DNA from: an uncultured Clostridia bacterium
GTDB lineage: Bacteria; Bacillota; Clostridia; TANB77; CAG-508
DNA: 6,684 bases
Reading direction: 5' to 3'
Assembly: GCA_944388645.1 (NCBI GenBank)
Contig: CALXJO010000055.1
Span: 1-6,684 of the forward strand
How positions within the stretch are numbered: position 1 is the stretch's first letter; the number at the start of each line of letters is the position of its first letter. The notes under the pieces were generated by a model. That model made no database searches, was not told the DNA's origin, and was given only the letters and a program-made list of their open reading frames with translations. The position numbers and the translations under genes are program-made. Shown piece by piece: positions 6,573 to 6,684 of the stretch.

Positions 6573-6603
6573 CCTGTTTTTGGAACGTGTCCCCAAAAAC
6601 AGG
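6573..6603. repeat. 31-bp palindromic repeat, copy 2, inverted relative to copy 1
   Basis: The arms CCTGTTTTTGG (6573-6583) and CCAAAAACAGG (6593-6603) enclose the loop AACGTGTCC, the reverse complement of the loop of copy 1. All 31 bases therefore match copy 1 when one is inverted. Together the copies bracket a 356-bp segment that contains only the SASP gene and its terminator. The flanking bases outside the units show no clear identity. Confidence 0.9.
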
Positions 6604-6671
6604 TATGGAGTGAATCTCCGTTTTCAGTAGGCTTTTCGGATTTTTTCTCTAAAAAAGTTATAAATTTTGGC

Positions 6672-6684
6672 CCTGTTTTCGGAA
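6672..6684. repeat. Start of a third, diverged palindrome copy, cut by the window edge
   Basis: The last 13 bases, CCTGTTTTCGGAA, match the first 13 of copy 2 at 12 positions (C for T at the ninth). The rest lies outside the window. The 68 bases between copy 2 and this one contain no gene I can support. They hold a further TTTTCGGA (6633-6640) and CCGTTTTC (6618-6625), so the segment may be part of a larger repeat element. Confidence 0.55.

Noticed and set aside
6614..6646. Plus-strand hairpin with TCCG/CGGA stem followed by T6
   Set aside because: The stem is only 4 bp with a 16-base loop, and no plus-strand gene lies upstream that would need a terminator.
6569..6682. 37-codon minus-strand frame open from the right edge through palindrome copy 2
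   Set aside because: Its C-terminal half is a translation of the repeat. Without the upstream sequence there is no start or recognisable domain, so it is not called a gene.

Overview
The window is very AT-rich and every supported gene lies on the minus strand, so genes are transcribed from right to left. Strong AGGAGG-type ribosome binding sites, sigma-A-like promoters, a peptidoglycan cluster and a small alpha/beta-type acid-soluble spore protein (SASP) point to a spore-forming, low-GC Firmicute, most likely a Clostridium-like member of the Clostridia. The species cannot be named from the sequence.

Layout in transcription order (right to left): (1) 6344-6684 is a short repeat-rich segment. 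It holds a 55-aa SASP gene flanked by two 31-bp palindromes that are exact reverse complements of each other (6573-6603 and 6248-6278). A third, diverged copy starts at 6672 and is cut by the window edge. A terminator hairpin follows the SASP gene. (2) 3154-6187 is a tightly coupled operon, murF - ddl - yqeK. It starts from a promoter that begins 3 bases past the inner palindrome. MurF and Ddl make and attach D-Ala-D-Ala to the peptidoglycan precursor, and YqeK is an HD-domain Ap4A hydrolase. The ribosome binding sites of ddl and yqeK overlap or abut the preceding stop codons, which suggests translational coupling. (3) 2163-3077 is a DnaJ/CbpA-like co-chaperone without a zinc finger, with its own extended -10 promoter. 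(4) 1-2037 is a different kind of module: a perfect-consensus sigma-A promoter, two small proteins I do not recognise (174 and 64 aa), and the first 424 residues of a VirD4/TraG-type type IV coupling protein that runs off the left edge. This is probably the start of a conjugative or integrative element, or part of one, next to core genes.

No tRNA, rRNA, CRISPR array, riboswitch or transposase gene was recognised. No stretch longer than about 300 bases lacks a gene. The least ordinary parts are the paired palindromes around the SASP gene and the two unknown proteins encoded with the coupling protein.
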